64,000 nt of DNA from Durusdinium trenchii (lineage: Eukaryota; Sar; Dinophyceae; Suessiales; Symbiodiniaceae): assembly GCA_963970005.1 (NCBI GenBank), contig CAXAMN010025694.1, forward strand, positions 1,135,468 to 1,199,467, given 5' to 3'. Below, piece by piece: positions 10,416-21,989 of the stretch (position 1 is its first letter; each line of letters starts with the position of its first letter). A program made the position numbers and the translations under genes. Below the pieces are notes generated by a model. The model was given only the letters and a program-made list of their open reading frames with translations. It searched no databases and was not told the DNA's origin.

Positions 10416-12782
10416 CTTCCCACCTGCGAGGTGGCAGATGGGTTGGATTTTTGCAGGTGAAGACTCAAGAAGGATCCATCTTAGGGTGTGCAGGTTAAAA
10501 GTTCTAATACTGGATTCTCATCACTAGACCTGCTCAGTAGCTTTCTTTCATCTGTAATTCACCGTGTTTGACCTCGATGAGCGCCGGGCAGAGGCAGACG
10601 CCACCTGCCAGTTTGCAGAAAATGAACGCAAAAAAAGACCATGCATCATGCATCTGACAGGCCTAAAGCCCTTCAGGCACACTGCTGCCACCCTTCCCCC
10701 CAGAAAAATAGCGTGATCACCCGCGACCCATTTTTCACAGCGTGGCTCCCAAAAAACAAAGTTTGTCACTGAAAAATGCAAATGCTGCAAAGTACTTCTC
10801 CAAGACGAGGTTGAGTGATGTTGAATGGACCTTCCCAAAACCTGACGGTTCATCCGAAGTCGACTTGATGCAAACCACTCTGATGACCGGCCTGTAGATG
10901 AAAGCCTTGGACTTGAAAGTCACACGACACTTGAGCATCTTGCAGAGTTCCTGCAGAATCATCGCATCGTTTCAGCCACCAGATCTGCGGATCTGTGACC
11001 TTTCTTGAAGGGAATCTGCTGTTCCATGTGTCTGGCCAAACGCACGAACCAAATCGGGAGTGATCAGTCATCAATATACAAGTTTGGTATATTTTGGTGA
11101 GACAGGTGCGCCGTTGTGTGACGTTTTGTTCGCTCCTTTCTGCAAAGGGCTGAAACCCGACGCTGAAAAACCCTTTTTACCACTGGCACAGCACAGCACA
11201 GGAAGGGCGCACCACTGACACCGACGGCTCCTTCGGGAAGTTGCAAGTAGATCTTCACTTTGGCACCTCCGGACGCGACGCCGCGACGGCGGGGGGGGCT
11301 GCTCGCCGTGCTGGAGGGGGTCCGGACGGTCGACGCGGCACCTTCTGTCCCCCCGAAAAAAAGCTTTCAACGCCTTGTTCCACCCAAAGACGTCCCCAGA
11401 CACCCAGCCGAAATCAGAAGCGCTCTCCGACGCCCGGTCAGCCCCCCCGCCGTCGTCGGTCCAGGAGAAGCTGCGGATGGGCTCCACCCGTTTCTCGGAG
11501 ATCGGGCCATTGGCCTGGGGTGAGCAGGGATGAGCTTGTCTTGTCCGAAGAATGCCAGGGGCCCGGAGAAACGTGGAAGTTGAAACTGTTCAGCTTCTTG
11601 TTGGAGCACATTCAGGCGGGATCCGATCTGGGACTTACGGACGGAGAGGACGGGCACGTGGCAAGATTAAATTCACATTTACCTGACTTCCCGAACTTCA
11701 GCGATGGGATGGATACAGAACACTGGATTCAGCATGGTGAAGCTACCTGGATGAATCGAGTTCCAATCGAGATGGAGAATGGATCCACAAGTTCGTCGGC
11801 TACCAAACCTACCAAAGACCATCTCCTTCCAACGTGTCAGCATTGGACTGCGGCCGGCCCCGACCCCCCCCAGTCGAGTGTCGGCACACGCACGGCACGC
11901 CTCGATGTCCAACTTCACCGGTGGACCGCCTCAGGAGGTCCAAAAAAAACGACGAACGCGGCGCGTGTTTTCACCACAGGGCCTGACCCAAAAAAAAATA
12001 ACGATCAAACCCCTTGCCCACGACCCTCTTTTTGTAGCGGTCCTGTCCAACTCCAAGGGTCTGCTCTTGAGCAGGCTGCCTCCTAAAAAAGGCCTTGGCC
12101 TCCACATTGGAGCCACGACGAGTTGTTGTGGGCATGAGGCAAGAAAGTCGACATCGGTGATTCAACCCCGGAACACCCTCGTGCTTCCATCGCTCGGGTG
12201 GGCAGATCTAGGACTCCACGGTGCACCCCTGGTGGCAAGGTGAGGCTATCGCCATTGGTGACGAGGCCGACCTGGGCCTTCCGCCGAGGTGCCCGTCACC
12301 AGCCCGGGACCTTGGAGAACAGAGTGAGGCATCCAGAAGGGGGCAGAAGAGAAAAAAGAAAGGGATGTCAAGTCTCGAAAGGCATCACTTTTTCGGTCAG
12401 GTTTCAATAGACTTAGAATCTGGCCAGAAATCACCTTGGCATCTGCTGGGACCTGCAGTTCACGCACGTCCGAAGTCAAACCAAAAGAGTGCGCATAAGA
12501 AAACTGAGGGTGGTGCTTCGAATTGCCGATTGTGCGCATAGTAGTACGCATTTTCACCTGGGCGGGAGCATGATATGACACATGCAAGTTATGTGTAAGA
12601 AGCTGTGTGACCTCTGCCAAATGGAACTTGCCATTGGCTGCGCGCCTTTCGTCTTAATGTTCTCCCGCAAGGCAGAGGCAGATGCCTCAACCTCGTTCCA
12701 ACATTCAAGTATGTGCTAGCTGCAAGCCAGAAGTCAATGAATGCACACAGCTCGAATCACTATCCATGCCAGGAAGGCATTT
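10416..12782. other. Mostly non-coding; weak minus-strand exons near 10.79-10.95 and 12.35-12.50 kb
   Basis: Minus frames at about 10790-10950 (contains KMLKCRVTFKSKAFIYRP) and 12350-12500 (contains VRELQVPADAKVISGQIL) are protein-like and could be exons of an unrecognised gene. The long plus frame 11241-12086 (281 codons) is low in recognisable content and crosses homopolymers; I do not accept it. Nothing else is visible. Confidence 0.3.
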
Positions 12783-12983
12783 TCAGCGGGCTGTGTTGCG
12801 GCTTGCTCCGTAGTGGCAGCCTGCCAAATATCCACTGACCTTCCCCCAGCTGGCACCATAGTAGCTGGACACGAACACATCGAAGAACGCCGCTACCTCG
12901 GGCTCTGGAGCTGGCAGCTGCCTTCCGAGGAAAAGCGACAAAATTGACCTCGCAAAGGATGGGAGGCACAACGAAGCAAAAAT
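12783..12983 (-). CDS. Candidate exon of unrecognised minus-strand gene
   Basis: The frame reads with good coding character (LGRQLPAPEPEVAAFFDVF, SSYYGASWGKVSGYLAGCHY). No family is recognised. Boundaries are approximate. It lies in a series of candidate minus-strand exons spaced a few hundred bases apart from 10.2 to 16.9 kb. Confidence 0.35.
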   Translation of the reverse strand: MFASLCLPSFARSILSLFLGRQLPAPEPEVAAFFDVFVSSYYGASWGKVSGYLAGCHYGASRNTAR

Positions 12984-13259
12984 GCATGGAAGATCCATTG
13001 ACATTGAAAAGCTCCTAGAATGAAGCCTTGCGCATGAGCTCAGTACCCCATTGCTGGTCGATCCGGGGACTGCAGCTGGACCAAAAAGCGGTCAGCGACA
13101 CGGTGCGGCGTCGTTGTGAGGAAGTGTCTCCTACAATCTCCTATATAGATGTATCACCCAAAGCCTACGAGCCTCCGATTCTCAACCTCAACTTGATGGT
13201 TCTGTGGTTCAACCAGCCACTAGCTGACTAGCTCGGAGGTCATGAAGTGTGACGGACAG

Positions 13260-13445
13260 TCATGAATTGGTCACGTGATGCTTCAAATCAATGGTCCCTT
13301 CAATTTTTAGGAGCATCCACTTCCAAAGAATTTGGAAAGCATAGTTTAACGATGACTCACGATTGCACCTTTGGCCCAATGACTGGATGAATGAAAGGAA
13401 CCCTCCAAAGCAGAAAGCCAAAGCAGGAAGAATCGCCATGACCAT
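13260..13445 (-). CDS. Candidate exon with hydrophobic N-terminal stretch
   Basis: The minus frame starts MVMAILPALAFCFGGFLSFI, a possible membrane or signal segment, then continues with polar sequence. ATG is at 13443-13445 on the minus strand. No domain is recognised and the frame may be part of the multi-exon gene around it. Confidence 0.3.
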   Translation of the reverse strand: MVMAILPALAFCFGGFLSFIQSLGQRCNRESSLNYAFQILWKWMLLKIEGTIDLKHHVTNS

Positions 13446-13721
13446 TCAGCCAAACATACGTACTATCGTTGGGGGCGGTTGTGATCAGGTGGTCCCTTTG
13501 AAATTGCCTTCTTCTGCAACAACCGCAGCAAGCCATCGGCCAAAGCAGATGTTGCGACCTGTGCGGTCTTTCGTGTAAGAAGGCTGTTGCTTCCAAAAAA
13601 TGGGAGAGCGAAGCAATGCGGCCTTGGAACTGAGGTGGGCTCCAGAAGCTGCAATCAAAAGGTGCAAAACACAGCGCCCAGTTTTCATGGGCCCATTGGA
13701 CCTTGTCCACATCAGAGCAAC

Positions 13722-13872
13722 AAAAATGACTTTACAGGCTCCGATCGAAGATTCAGGCCCTGCAGAAAGAAGTCTTCACCGCAAGTGTCTTTGAAGCCCT
13801 CCAACGCTCGCAGTGCAAGAGCTTGACCTGGATGAAAAGCATCTGACACACCAATCCATTGGCCAAAAATGC
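13722..13872 (-). CDS. Candidate exon of unrecognised gene
   Basis: A frame reading SDAFHPGQALALRALEGFKD and LNLRSEPVK is more protein-like than the two competing frames. Boundaries are not determined. Confidence 0.25.
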
Positions 13873-14012
13873 AGCTCAACTGACAGCAATTGGAGAATCT
13901 GTCGAAACCATCTGCGCCTTTTCTCCACTTGAGTGGATGGAGAGAGAGGAAAAAAACGACGCGTTCTAAACCAGAACACGCGCCAATTCTTCTTTTTTTG
14001 CTACAACGCGCG

Positions 14013-14300
14013 TCAACGACTCATTAAGCGAGCTACAACGCGCCCACCGACCAAAACGGTCTCCTCCTCAGCTCCCGCCGCGCCTTGGGAACTATTGGGA
14101 TCAGCGACCGCCTCGAGGAGCGTCCGCAACGAGGATGTGGCGCTTCCGCCCGGCGCCTCCAGGTACTCCAAGCGTCGCTGCTTCAGCTGCTGCTCCTGCG
14201 CAGCACAACGGCAGAAGGGGCACCGCATCCAAAAGGAGGGGCGGAAGGGTCCAAAAACCCTCAGCACCCATATGGAATATCCCTCCAAAATGAAGGAAAG
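14013..14300 (-). CDS. Candidate exon, unrecognised
   Basis: An open minus frame with good composition: RCPFCRCAAQEQQLKQRRLE, then SSLRTLLEAVADPNSSQG and EEETVLVGGRVV. The CPFC pair might be part of a metal site or disulphide, but too little is present to name a domain. Boundaries are approximate. Confidence 0.35.
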   Translation of the reverse strand, partial: LSFILEGYSIWVLRVFGPFRPSFWMRCPFCRCAAQEQQLKQRRLEYLEAPGGSATSSLRTLLEAVADPNSSQGAAGAEEETVLVGGRVVARLMSR

Positions 14301-14355
14301 TGACTTCCCAAAAGTTCCTGACTGTGGTTGAAATCTTGTACCACGTTGGGTGGGC

Positions 14356-15030
14356 ATGTCAGACAGGCAGGCAGGCAGGCAGACAGACAAACGGATCGAT
14401 GGATAGATAAATAGATAGATTATGATATCGCGGCTTCAATCGGTGTCTCGGTGTAACGGTGTCTCGGTGTAAAACGCATTTATACAGACACCAAATGCAT
14501 GCCCTATGAGATATATGTTTTGGCAGTTTGACGACTCGGAAACGTTGGGCTTCAGGAGTTAACATCCTCGCTTCAACTGCGGAATCTTTGCGCCGAAGTG
14601 TGCACCATGGCGCGTAGAGGAAGCCATCAATCAAAAGCTGCTGCAGCAACCGACGGCAAATTCACGACGTCTAATGGCAGTCAGGGAGTCTTCCGAGACA
14701 CTCCCAAACCAGAGCAATGAGAATCCATTCTTCACAGATCAGTGACTGAACTAATCTAGTGAAGCACCAAGTGAAGTATGGGCACATCTGTATGTCAGGT
14801 CATATAGATAGATAGGTAGGTAGATGGATAGATAGATAGATAATTAGATTAGACAAGACAAGACAAGATCAGATGAGGCTATATAGATAAGATAAGATTA
14901 GATTAGATTAGATTAGATTAGGATAAACTAGGATTAGATCAGATCAGGATTAGATTAGACTAGACCAGATTAGAGTAGATACGGTAAGACCAGATTAGAT
15001 CAAATAGATAGACAAATAGACATACATCTC
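14356..15030. repeat. GGCA/GATA/ATTAG microsatellites
   Basis: 14356-14420 holds (GGCA)n, then GACA and GATA units. 14806-15030 holds GATAGATA, then ACAAG units and a long ATTAG pentamer tract that decays into AGATC variants. The DNA between (14421-14805) shows no supported gene. Confidence 0.8.
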
Positions 15031-15636
15031 GCGACGCTATCAACCCCGGTTAAATTTGCTTTGATTCCGATGCTCCCATCATCCCAAGTCCGCCCAAACT
15101 GTCCACCGGTGTCCTGAAAAGTGGCTAAGACCTGCCAGGGAGTCAGAGCCGTCGGAGCTTTTTGACCCCTTATTAAGAACGGGGAAAATGCCAAAGCCCA
15201 GGGCCAGGCCCAGAATGACCAGTTGGGATTTGAGCCAAGAGTCTTGGGGGGGATATATCCAACCACCGCCGGAGGCCACGCTTGGATTCGCAGGTGGGAT
15301 TCTTTAGACTTCCCCGTGTGGCGGTGCTTGGTAATGCTTGGACCCGCGGTACACAACGGCCATTGAAGCTCCAAGACGTACCTCCTCAACTCTTCCACTT
15401 GGACCCAACGACCCTCCGCGTGCGCTCCGCCGCAGGCCACAGCTCGTCCGGTGCTGTCGGAGGCCGTCACGGGGCGTTCGGATCTTGGCCCTCTATGCGG
15501 CCAGAAAAAGACCCCCAAATCCATGGAAACACCGGTTTCGGTACCGGGCAGTGAGTTGAATTCTCTCTTCGGCGCATCATCCGGAAAACATGTACGGCGC
15601 AGGCTTCACGATGGTTGAACGATGATTTTCGGGGTT

Positions 15637-15985
15637 TCACATCACGTCTTGCGAACGCACTTCTCGCTCTGCGCCAGGTCGGGCCGGATGCCGATGCGAT
15701 GCCACGAGACAAAGACGACAGGCGAAGATCGCACGAAAAGGCGCTCTTCCGCTCCTGCCGACCCTCGCCTTGAAGATGCTCATCTGCAAGGCCAAAGGGT
15801 TGAAGGACGAGACCACCAACTTCACCGCCCCAGCATAGGCCTCTTGAGCCCAGGCAGCTTGGGCCGTGCGGTTCTGGCAAAGGCTTGGTGACATGAGGAG
15901 GCTTGGCTGTAGATGGAGGAGGCTCACCATGCGGTCCAAGAAGCCTTGGTCCTCTGGAACGAGAGCACACAAAAGCCACATACCA
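15637..15985 (-). CDS. Candidate exon of unrecognised gene
   Basis: A long open minus frame with strong coding character (LVPEDQGFLDRMVSLLHLQ, AQAAWAQEAYAGAVKLVVSS, PLALQMSIFKARVGRSG). No family was recognised. It sits in the same strand and spacing series as the exons at 16.16-16.94 kb and is probably one gene with them. A second, weaker minus frame at about 15340-15500 could be the next exon. Confidence 0.4.
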
Positions 15986-16157
15986 CGTGCTCGTTTGAAA
16001 TGTGTAACATGTTCTAAGGAGAAGAAAAGATTGAATTGGACAGCTTGGACGACCCTCACGAGCGACCGAAAACTCGTAGTTTCGCTACGCACTGGCGCCC
16101 AAAGCAGGACAAGAAACACAAGAACAATGCAAAAGGACAAAAAGAACCAAACCCATC

Positions 16158-16288
16158 CTTGATGGCGACTTCCAAGCGTTCTGCAGTGGTGATGGTGGCG
16201 GACCAGGCTTCCAACAAAGCTTCACTGCACCTCTCATCCGCATGAAGGGCCCGTTCCCAGGATTCCCGCATCGAGGCAGTGTCGGCTC
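16158..16288 (-). CDS. Internal exon of unrecognised gene
   Basis: Opened by a GGGCCCAG acceptor and closed at AAG before GATGGG, a possible GA-type donor as used in dinoflagellates. The reading includes ESWERALHADERCSEALLEA and TITTAERLEVAIK. It looks helical. No family recognised. Confidence 0.4.
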
Positions 16289-16331
16289 CTGGGCCCAAAC
16301 TGCTTCGATTCGCTGTCGGCTCCTGGCTTCC

Positions 16332-16592
16332 TTAGACCAACGACCTAGGTCCCCTGCTCGACGTCAAGTTTGGGGTTGGGTCCAAGCACTTGTAGAAATT
16401 CACGAAGGAAGGGTCGAGTTGCAGGATGTGAGAATTGGAAGGGTTCAAAAACTCAGTGGGGTAAAGTGTTGTCTCCGCCTTCCGGCATGGAACCTTCCAT
16501 TCAATCAGTGAGTCATCTGAACCCCCCCAGGGTCCTGCGCATTCCGAGAAATTCTGTGCCAAAAGAACTGCATCATCCGTTTGGTCCAAGGC
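16332..16592 (-). CDS. Internal exon of unrecognised gene
   Basis: Preceded by a pyrimidine-poor but plausible CATTTACCCAG acceptor at 16593-16594. The reading includes LDQTDDAVLLAQNFSECAG and LNPSNSHILQLDPSFVNFYK. No family recognised; the low-coordinate limit is uncertain. Confidence 0.4.
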   Translation of the reverse strand, partial: ALDQTDDAVLLAQNFSECAGPWGGSDDSLIEWKVPCRKAETTLYPTEFLNPSNSHILQLDPSFVNFYKCLDPTPNLTSSRGPRSLV

Positions 16593-16794
16593 CTGGGTAA
16601 ATGAGGCGAAACAGCTCTCGGCTCTCTGCCAGTCACTCGGGTGTGATCACTTTGTGAGCAAAATATCCCAAAACTCGTCAACTGGTTTCAGAGTAGATGG
16701 CGCAATCCCCCAAAGGTGGTTTTGGGTTTGTGGCATCTATTCTAAAACCATCTATATAAAACCACTGTAAAAGTTTCTTTTTTTTGCGCCTTCA

Positions 16795-16942
16795 AGTGGA
16801 GCATGGTGAAGGTATCATGCTTCTCATGGGTGTGGAGGAAGGACTCCAAGAGCGAGGTCCAAACGACTTGTGCCTCCACGTCCAACGACCTAGCAGGCGC
16901 CGACAGCGGAGGCATCCGCAGCACCTTCACCGCCTGCGCCAC
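16795..16942 (-). CDS. Internal exon of unrecognised gene
   Basis: The frame reads VAQAVKVLRMPPLSAPARSL and VVWTSLLESFLHTHEKHD. A GC-type donor (AAG before GCGCAA) lies just before a polyA run. No domain recognised. It is the highest-coordinate exon of the 10-17 kb series that I can support. Confidence 0.4.
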
Positions 16943-17323
16943 CTCACGGTGCTCGGACGCTTGGTCGCCTCAGGATGCGGAGAACGACGGCACGGTGACG
17001 GCAGGGTGACGGCCGGGATGTTGGAGGGCGTACGGTTGAAGCGCTCGGAGGCGTGCGCAACGTGGGGGCGCCTGGGGCGCCAAGGGTTGAAGAGGTGTCA
17101 AGGGTGGGGTCAACCCACTGAGACCTCCGGGGTACCCTGGGCTCAGGGGGTCGTTGGGGCCATCACCCACGCATGTTGGCTGTTCTTCTGTGGGGTGGTA
17201 CGGACAGCCTGCAAGAGAGGAAGGCAAGACATCACCATGCCCATGGTTCTAATGGTACGGGGGTTCGGACCAAAACACGCGAAAGAAAGGGAAACCTCTG
17301 CTACACAACCGGCTTGAACGGTT
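16943..17323. other. No supported gene
   Basis: Open frames here conflict and none shows a domain. This is probably intergenic or intronic DNA between two minus-strand coding series. Confidence 0.35.
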
Positions 17324-17938
17324 TCAGACCCAGGTGCTCAAGCGACGTAGTTTGTCCTTGATCTGGTTCTGGGCGGAATTCGAGGTCTTCCAAGCGTTGC
17401 TGGGCTTCAATCGGTCACTCAGGCTTTGATGGTAATGATGCAGCATTCCCTTCATGGCTCTGACACGATGAGGCCAATATGCCACCGAATCATTGGTTGT
17501 ATTGGTCAGAGAGGTTTCCTTAAGCCGCAGAATGAGATCATCTGCCGTCTCTTTGTGCCAATCCAAGACCTCTCGGTCTAAAACCAGAGTCGAAGTGGGA
17601 TTCTCTTCTGTCTGTGGAAAGCTGGTGAGCTCCTGCAACAATGCTGGCAACGACAAGATCTCCGAAGCCGCGCTTGCCGCTCGCGCGTGGGTCGGCGTCG
17701 CCACATGCGGCGAGCCCATGGCCCACAACAAGTATCGCGTCTGGTAGTCCAAGAGGGCGCGGATGTTGGTCATGAGCGCCATGTGGGAGTTCTGCAAGCT
17801 GGTCAAGACAGAAGAGGTTCCTGTCCGTACGGCATCGTCAATGCAGAAGAGGTCACACATGACCTTCGACAGGCCGTACTGCAGAGGAAGGCAATCTTTC
17901 TGGGCGGCATCGGCCAAGAGAGTGGCATCAGGCACATA
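17324..17938 (-). CDS. Last exon of a large unrecognised gene
   Basis: 204 codons and a stop. The exon begins at a CAG acceptor (17939-17941) in phase with the exon at 18072-18508; the intron between is 133 nt, GT-AG. The reading starts YVPDATLLADAAQKDCLPL and includes IRALLDYQTRYLLWAMGSP and the glycosylation-type motif TNTTNDS. Mostly helical, a few cysteines, no recognised domain. It ends the coding series that comes down from 19.2 kb and perhaps from 37 kb. Confidence 0.55.
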   Translation of the reverse strand, partial: YVPDATLLADAAQKDCLPLQYGLSKVMCDLFCIDDAVRTGTSSVLTSLQNSHMALMTNIRALLDYQTRYLLWAMGSPHVATPTHARAASAASEILSLPALLQELTSFPQTEENPTSTLVLDREVLDWHKETADDLILRLKETSLTNTTNDSVAYWPHRVRAMKGMLHHYHQSLSDRLKPSNAWKTSNSAQNQIKDKLRRLSTWV

Positions 17939-18071
17939 CTGGCCCGTGAGAGTTGGAACGGTCCTTGACCAGAAGAAGAGAGTCAGACACAGTATGACAT
18001 GCAAAAACCGAAGAAACCAAAAACAAGGCTCGCCACAAAAGGGGCGAAAGGCGGCGAATTCCTGGTTTCAC

Positions 18072-18508
18072 CTTTTCGACACACTGGACGTTGTTCAGCG
18101 AGCTGAGCTTCTGTTGCACCAGCTCCTTGGACATGTTGATCAAGGCTTGTGGACTTGGAGGTGTGGGTGGTTTCACGTGTTGATTGGAGCTGATGATGCC
18201 AGTGATGCCCTGCTGGGCATAGACGCCATGATCCATGAAGTCCTGGAAGCTCCCGACGGGGTTGTTTCCTGAAGGCACCAAAAACGACTCCAAGTCTTGC
18301 ATGAACCGGCGTTCGTCGAAGACGAACGCTACGTGGCAAATGCGAACGGTTGGAAAGGTTGCTTTTCTAGCCAAGTCTCCGATATTCTGCAAGGTGCTGG
18401 AGCCAAAGTTGTAAAGGCCTCCAGCAATGCCGGCTCCGACACTGTATGCGGCACTGGCAACGGCTTGCCCTGCGTTGCTCACAGCACGTTTCAGATCCTC
18501 CTGGCCAA
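18072..18508 (-). CDS. Internal exon, unrecognised, Ala/Gly-rich start
   Basis: Bounded by a TTTCTTTGCGTGTAG acceptor and a GTGAAA donor. Phases match both neighbours: a split valine codon joins it to the exon ending at 18653, and it meets the terminal exon in phase 0. The reading begins VGQEDLKRAVSNAGQAVASA and includes VRICHVAFVFDERRFMQDLE. No domain is recognised. The good phase agreement across two introns makes this one of the better supported exons of the window. Confidence 0.6.
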
Positions 18509-18652
18509 CTACACGCAAAGAAAGAGGAAGGGCTAAATACAGATGACGTTTAAAGAAGAAAACACTTTTCAGGGGACGACTTTTTCCTCTACTCTTTGGG
18601 CTTCAGGGGATGTCAAGAACAGGAACTTCACAAGACAAGCCCAAAAGCACAC

Positions 18653-18815
18653 CCCAAATCAAAAAGAACAGCCGTATGCACGTCTTCTCAGAGCAAGCAT
18701 CCATGAAGCTGGATTCCAAGGTCCCTCTGCGCGTCAGCTTTTCAACTTCGGCCTCCGTGAGGAGTTGCTGGTCCACCTCACGCTTGACGACCTTGGGGTG
18801 ACACGGGTCATGCGG
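18653..18815 (-). CDS. Internal exon ending in a hydrophobic segment
   Basis: The reading is VKREVDQQLLTEAEVEKL, then SSFMDACSEKTCIRLFFLIW, with a GTGTGC donor at 18652. The 144-nt intron to the next exon is GT-AG and the frame is kept. Its upstream boundary is uncertain because two frames overlap near 18780-18830. Confidence 0.5.
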
Positions 18816-19009
18816 AACTGGCGAATCGTTCGGCCGGCCAACTGTTCCTTCTCATTGTGGCGAACCGCGCAACCCTGCCGGCCGGGAGTGTGGACTTCGC
18901 TCTCAACAGAACTCACAAAGCCTGCAAACACAACGATCCCCTCATCCCTCCAACCTAGCCTGTTTCGACCTCCAAAGTCGTTCGATGACCAACTCCCAAC
19001 GACCTGGCC

Positions 19010-19157
19010 CTGGTGCCGGGCGGCAGCCACCGACTCCTGCGCCACCTGCTGTTCTGCTTCTTCAGCCCCTTTGGCTCCCGGCATGGCAAAGCTTCCCCAG
19101 GGGATCATCCCGACCAAACCCGCCGCCAGTTCCACACCGAGGGTGATCTGCTGTATC
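19010..19157 (-). CDS. Internal exon, unrecognised
   Basis: Opens at a CTTTCTGCAG acceptor. The reading includes IQQITLGVELAAGLVGMIPW and KGAEEAEQQVAQESVAAARH. The low-coordinate end is a guess. Confidence 0.4.
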
Positions 19158-19469
19158 CTGCAGAAAGGCGGTGTGTTCGAAGACTCCAACCGAAGGAGTT
19201 GGCGCGTTCCGGGAAACGAGGCTCGTCGGTGGTTTTGGGGTTGTGGGGCCAAAACCGTGAACAGTTGGACGTGGATTTTGTTCCCTTTCCTGCTCTGACC
19301 ATAACTTGAGAACCTCCACAGCGCTGCAGGCTGGGATGTCGAGGGCTCACTTGGGATAGTTGGATTTAAACTCTCTTTGGAAAAAAAACAAGTTACGCTG
19401 CAGTGACCCACACTAGAAATGTTGCAGCGAACGTGTTATCTCTGAAAACCTCTCTGCGGAGAGGTTTAT

Positions 19470-19530
19470 ATAATATATATATATATGTGTGTGTGTGTAT
19501 GTATGTATGTATATATATATATATATATCT
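19470..19530. repeat. AT/TG dinucleotide repeat
   Basis: (AT)n, then (TG)n, (TATG)n and (AT)n. Confidence 0.9.
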
Positions 19531-19708
19531 ACAATTATATACACGTGTATTTATATGGATTACAGTAATAAAGGCAAGCTCCGACATCACTTGGAGCGAG
19601 TGAGTTCACTCACACCGCCCACAAAGGTGGAGCTGCGGTGGGGTCACCCCGTCGTTGGGATCCGGAGTCAATTTGTCACCGTCTCGGTCAACCCGTCACT
19701 TTTCAGGA

Positions 19709-19915
19709 AAACCCTTTTTTGCCACGGCACGTGGCTTGTTTTGCTGCTATCATGTTGGCCAGCTTCTCTTTGTCTGCCACATTCATCTGGTTCAAGTACT
19801 TGCGGCGCTTGCTCCGTTCGCTGCATTGCCAAAAGGCCTTATTGTTCGAAGGCACGACCAAAACCAAGCCTTGGCGAAAGGTCACCAAATCGGGGTACGC
19901 ATGCCACCCAAAATA
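19709..19915 (-). CDS. Candidate exon, unrecognised
   Basis: The frame reads YFGWHAYPDLVTFRQGLVLV, VPSNNKAFWQCSERSKRRKY and NVADKEKLANMIAAKQATC. It is convincing as protein but matches no family I know. Both splice sites remain undefined. Confidence 0.4.
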
Positions 19916-20380
19916 TGGCCTTTTCCTATCACACACACACACACACCTTGCGCACCAATCCGTGTCGCACCTCACTGCCCTTCCCCTACGGGGGGTACAC
20001 GAGGAGAAAATGTACAAAGAACAGGATGTACCAAAACATGCACGCAACCACATGGCATCCGTGTGAATTATGCGAACGATATGCATATCGAAAAGCGTAG
20101 GCACCTAATTGAAGAGTCAAGCGTTATCGAGTTCAAACCTGTTTTATTGCGCATGCACTTGCCGGACTTGCTGGTACAGATTATGCCGGAGAAAAGTCTA
20201 GCCTGTAATGTGCGCCGAGTCGAATTTATGCGGGTACGTTGAGCCTTTTCCTATCAAAACAGGGGTCAGTTGGGTTCAAGGTGGGTATGCCATTCCTTCG
20301 AGGCTTTGATTTCTGTCTATCCCTACGCCTCTCCTGTCTTCCCTCTGTGATCTCCAGTCTTCCATCACTGACCCCCCAAC

Positions 20381-20605
20381 CTCCTCAGTGATTCCCTTGA
20401 GCAGCGGTTGCTTCGGCGCCGGTTGCAGCTGGGCCGGCATGGTGTTGTAGGTGTGATAGCATGGATTCCCAAGTGGGATAGACGCAGCACCTGCGAAGGC
20501 ATAGGGATTCTGCCGAAAAGCTGGATCACAATAGACCTTGTAGTTGGGCGGCGATGCTTGGAAACTCATCAGCACCGGTGCGGTGGGCTTCTGGCTTGGA
20601 AACAG
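20381..20605 (-). CDS. Candidate exon, unrecognised
   Basis: The reading includes SFQASPPNYKVYCDPAFRQN, PLGNPCYHTYNTMPAQLQ and PLLKGITEE, and ends at a GTTGGG donor at 20380. Cysteine, proline and tyrosine content fits the extracellular style of the exons further up the same strand. Confidence 0.45.
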
Positions 20606-20654
20606 CGTCTGCGGCGTGGAGCCCATCCTCGGGCATTGGTCGGTCCGGCACCAG

Positions 20655-20790
20655 TGTCACAGAAGCTACGCCTACTAAGCAACATGATGGGGCTGATGGG
20701 ACACATAGGAACAAAGGGCATCGCTACGAACGGAGCAAGAAGCTAGTAGTAGCTCCTGGCATTTCTACTAGGAGCAAGAAACAATGCCCT
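20655..20790. repeat. Dispersed CTAGTAG / AAGAAGCTA repeat, copy 4
   Basis: Modules AGAAGCTACGCCTACTAAG, GGAGCAAGAAGCTAGTAGTAG and TACTAGGAGCAAGAA, related to the copies at 7.0, 8.2 and 10.1 kb. Confidence 0.7.
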
Positions 20791-20908
20791 GGGGCACTTG
20801 CAGCTAAGGTGTGTTCCGCTTTTCGTCTTTCATCCCAGTCTTCTCTCTTCGGGTTTGCGGAAACTCATGGCAAACCATTTGCGCCGCCGATGGTGCCCTT
20901 CCAATCCG

Positions 20909-21000
20909 AAGAAGAAGAAGAAGAAGAACAAGAAGGAGATATGATATACATGCTATATTTATATATAAGATATTTAAAAAAAAAAAAAAAAGTAAAAAAA
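20909..21000. repeat. GAA triplets, TATA tract and polyA
   Basis: (GAA)n at 20909-20930, an AT-rich stretch, then a run of about 15 A. Confidence 0.85.
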
Positions 21001-21013
21001 TATAGAGTAGTCA

Positions 21014-21160
21014 GTCGCCCATGCGTTCGACTCTAGCCACTCCCTTGCTTGGATGTTCGCCAAGCATCACATACGCCGCAGTCAAGGGCTCAATGAAGCT
21101 CGCCGAGAAAGCGGAACCCGAAGCGTTCACCGCCACGGGGGTCTCCTGGGCGCGTAAACG
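21014..21160 (-). CDS. Candidate exon, unrecognised
   Basis: The frame reads PVAVNASGSAFSASFIEP, TAAYVMLGEHPSKGVARVER. One N-glycosylation motif (NAS). Boundaries approximate. Confidence 0.35.
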
Positions 21161-21989
21161 CCCACCCCACCCCGGACGGACGGGGTGACCCAAGTGCTGA
21201 AGGTCATGAGACATCGAAGCACTAGGGATCAATGGCCCAAACTGATGGCCGCGTGGTTTGGGACGGGACGTGTGGAGGCCCAGTGTCTAGTCGTCCATCC
21301 GCCCCATCTCAAGATCAAAAGTAAGAGGGTCCACGGCAGAACACGATCGAAAAATAACTGCACCCCATTCTTCCCAGGTCTTTGGAGACACCATGGTCTG
21401 TGAAACTGTTGGAAGCGATTCCAGCCACTCCCCTGGAATTGCTGGTGCCCAGGCTCAGCACTCCCAGGCAATGCAAAAACCTTCCCAGAAGAAGAGGCGA
21501 GCTCCCAGGTTTCAGCGAAGCGGTTCCAGCTCAAGGTCCAGGACGAAGTGCTGCCAGAAACATGAGCAGTGCACGGAATCCGTGAAAGTGGAAGCAAAAA
21601 CACCCAGAAAACTCTCCGTCCGAAATCTCTCAAAAGAGCATCAAAGAGCCCTTTCTGAAATGTTCATGTGACGTTTCAGCGACCTCACACACACAAAAAG
21701 AAAAAGGCCATGCGGCAACCCAACTGTTTCCGGCTCTGGCGCTTGGTTCCGGACCCACTCGGTTACGAAACAACTCCTTGATGCGGGACAGCAGGAGTTG
21801 GGGGAATCTCGGTAAAGGTGTTTACCTGACTTTGGGTTTTCCCGAGATGGGTTTGTCGCGCTTTGGGTTTTTGGCTACTGCTTTCCGGATGCGGTGCTTT
21901 GCTCCCGCAAATCGGTCGTCGCTTTGACTCGGCTCCGACTCGGATGGGCACCGTTCGCTGGCCACTGCTTCTTACGGGAGTTCTCCGTA

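Noticed and set aside
11241..12086. 281-codon plus frame
   Set aside because: No domain, crosses homopolymers, opposite to the local gene strand, and composition follows GC content.
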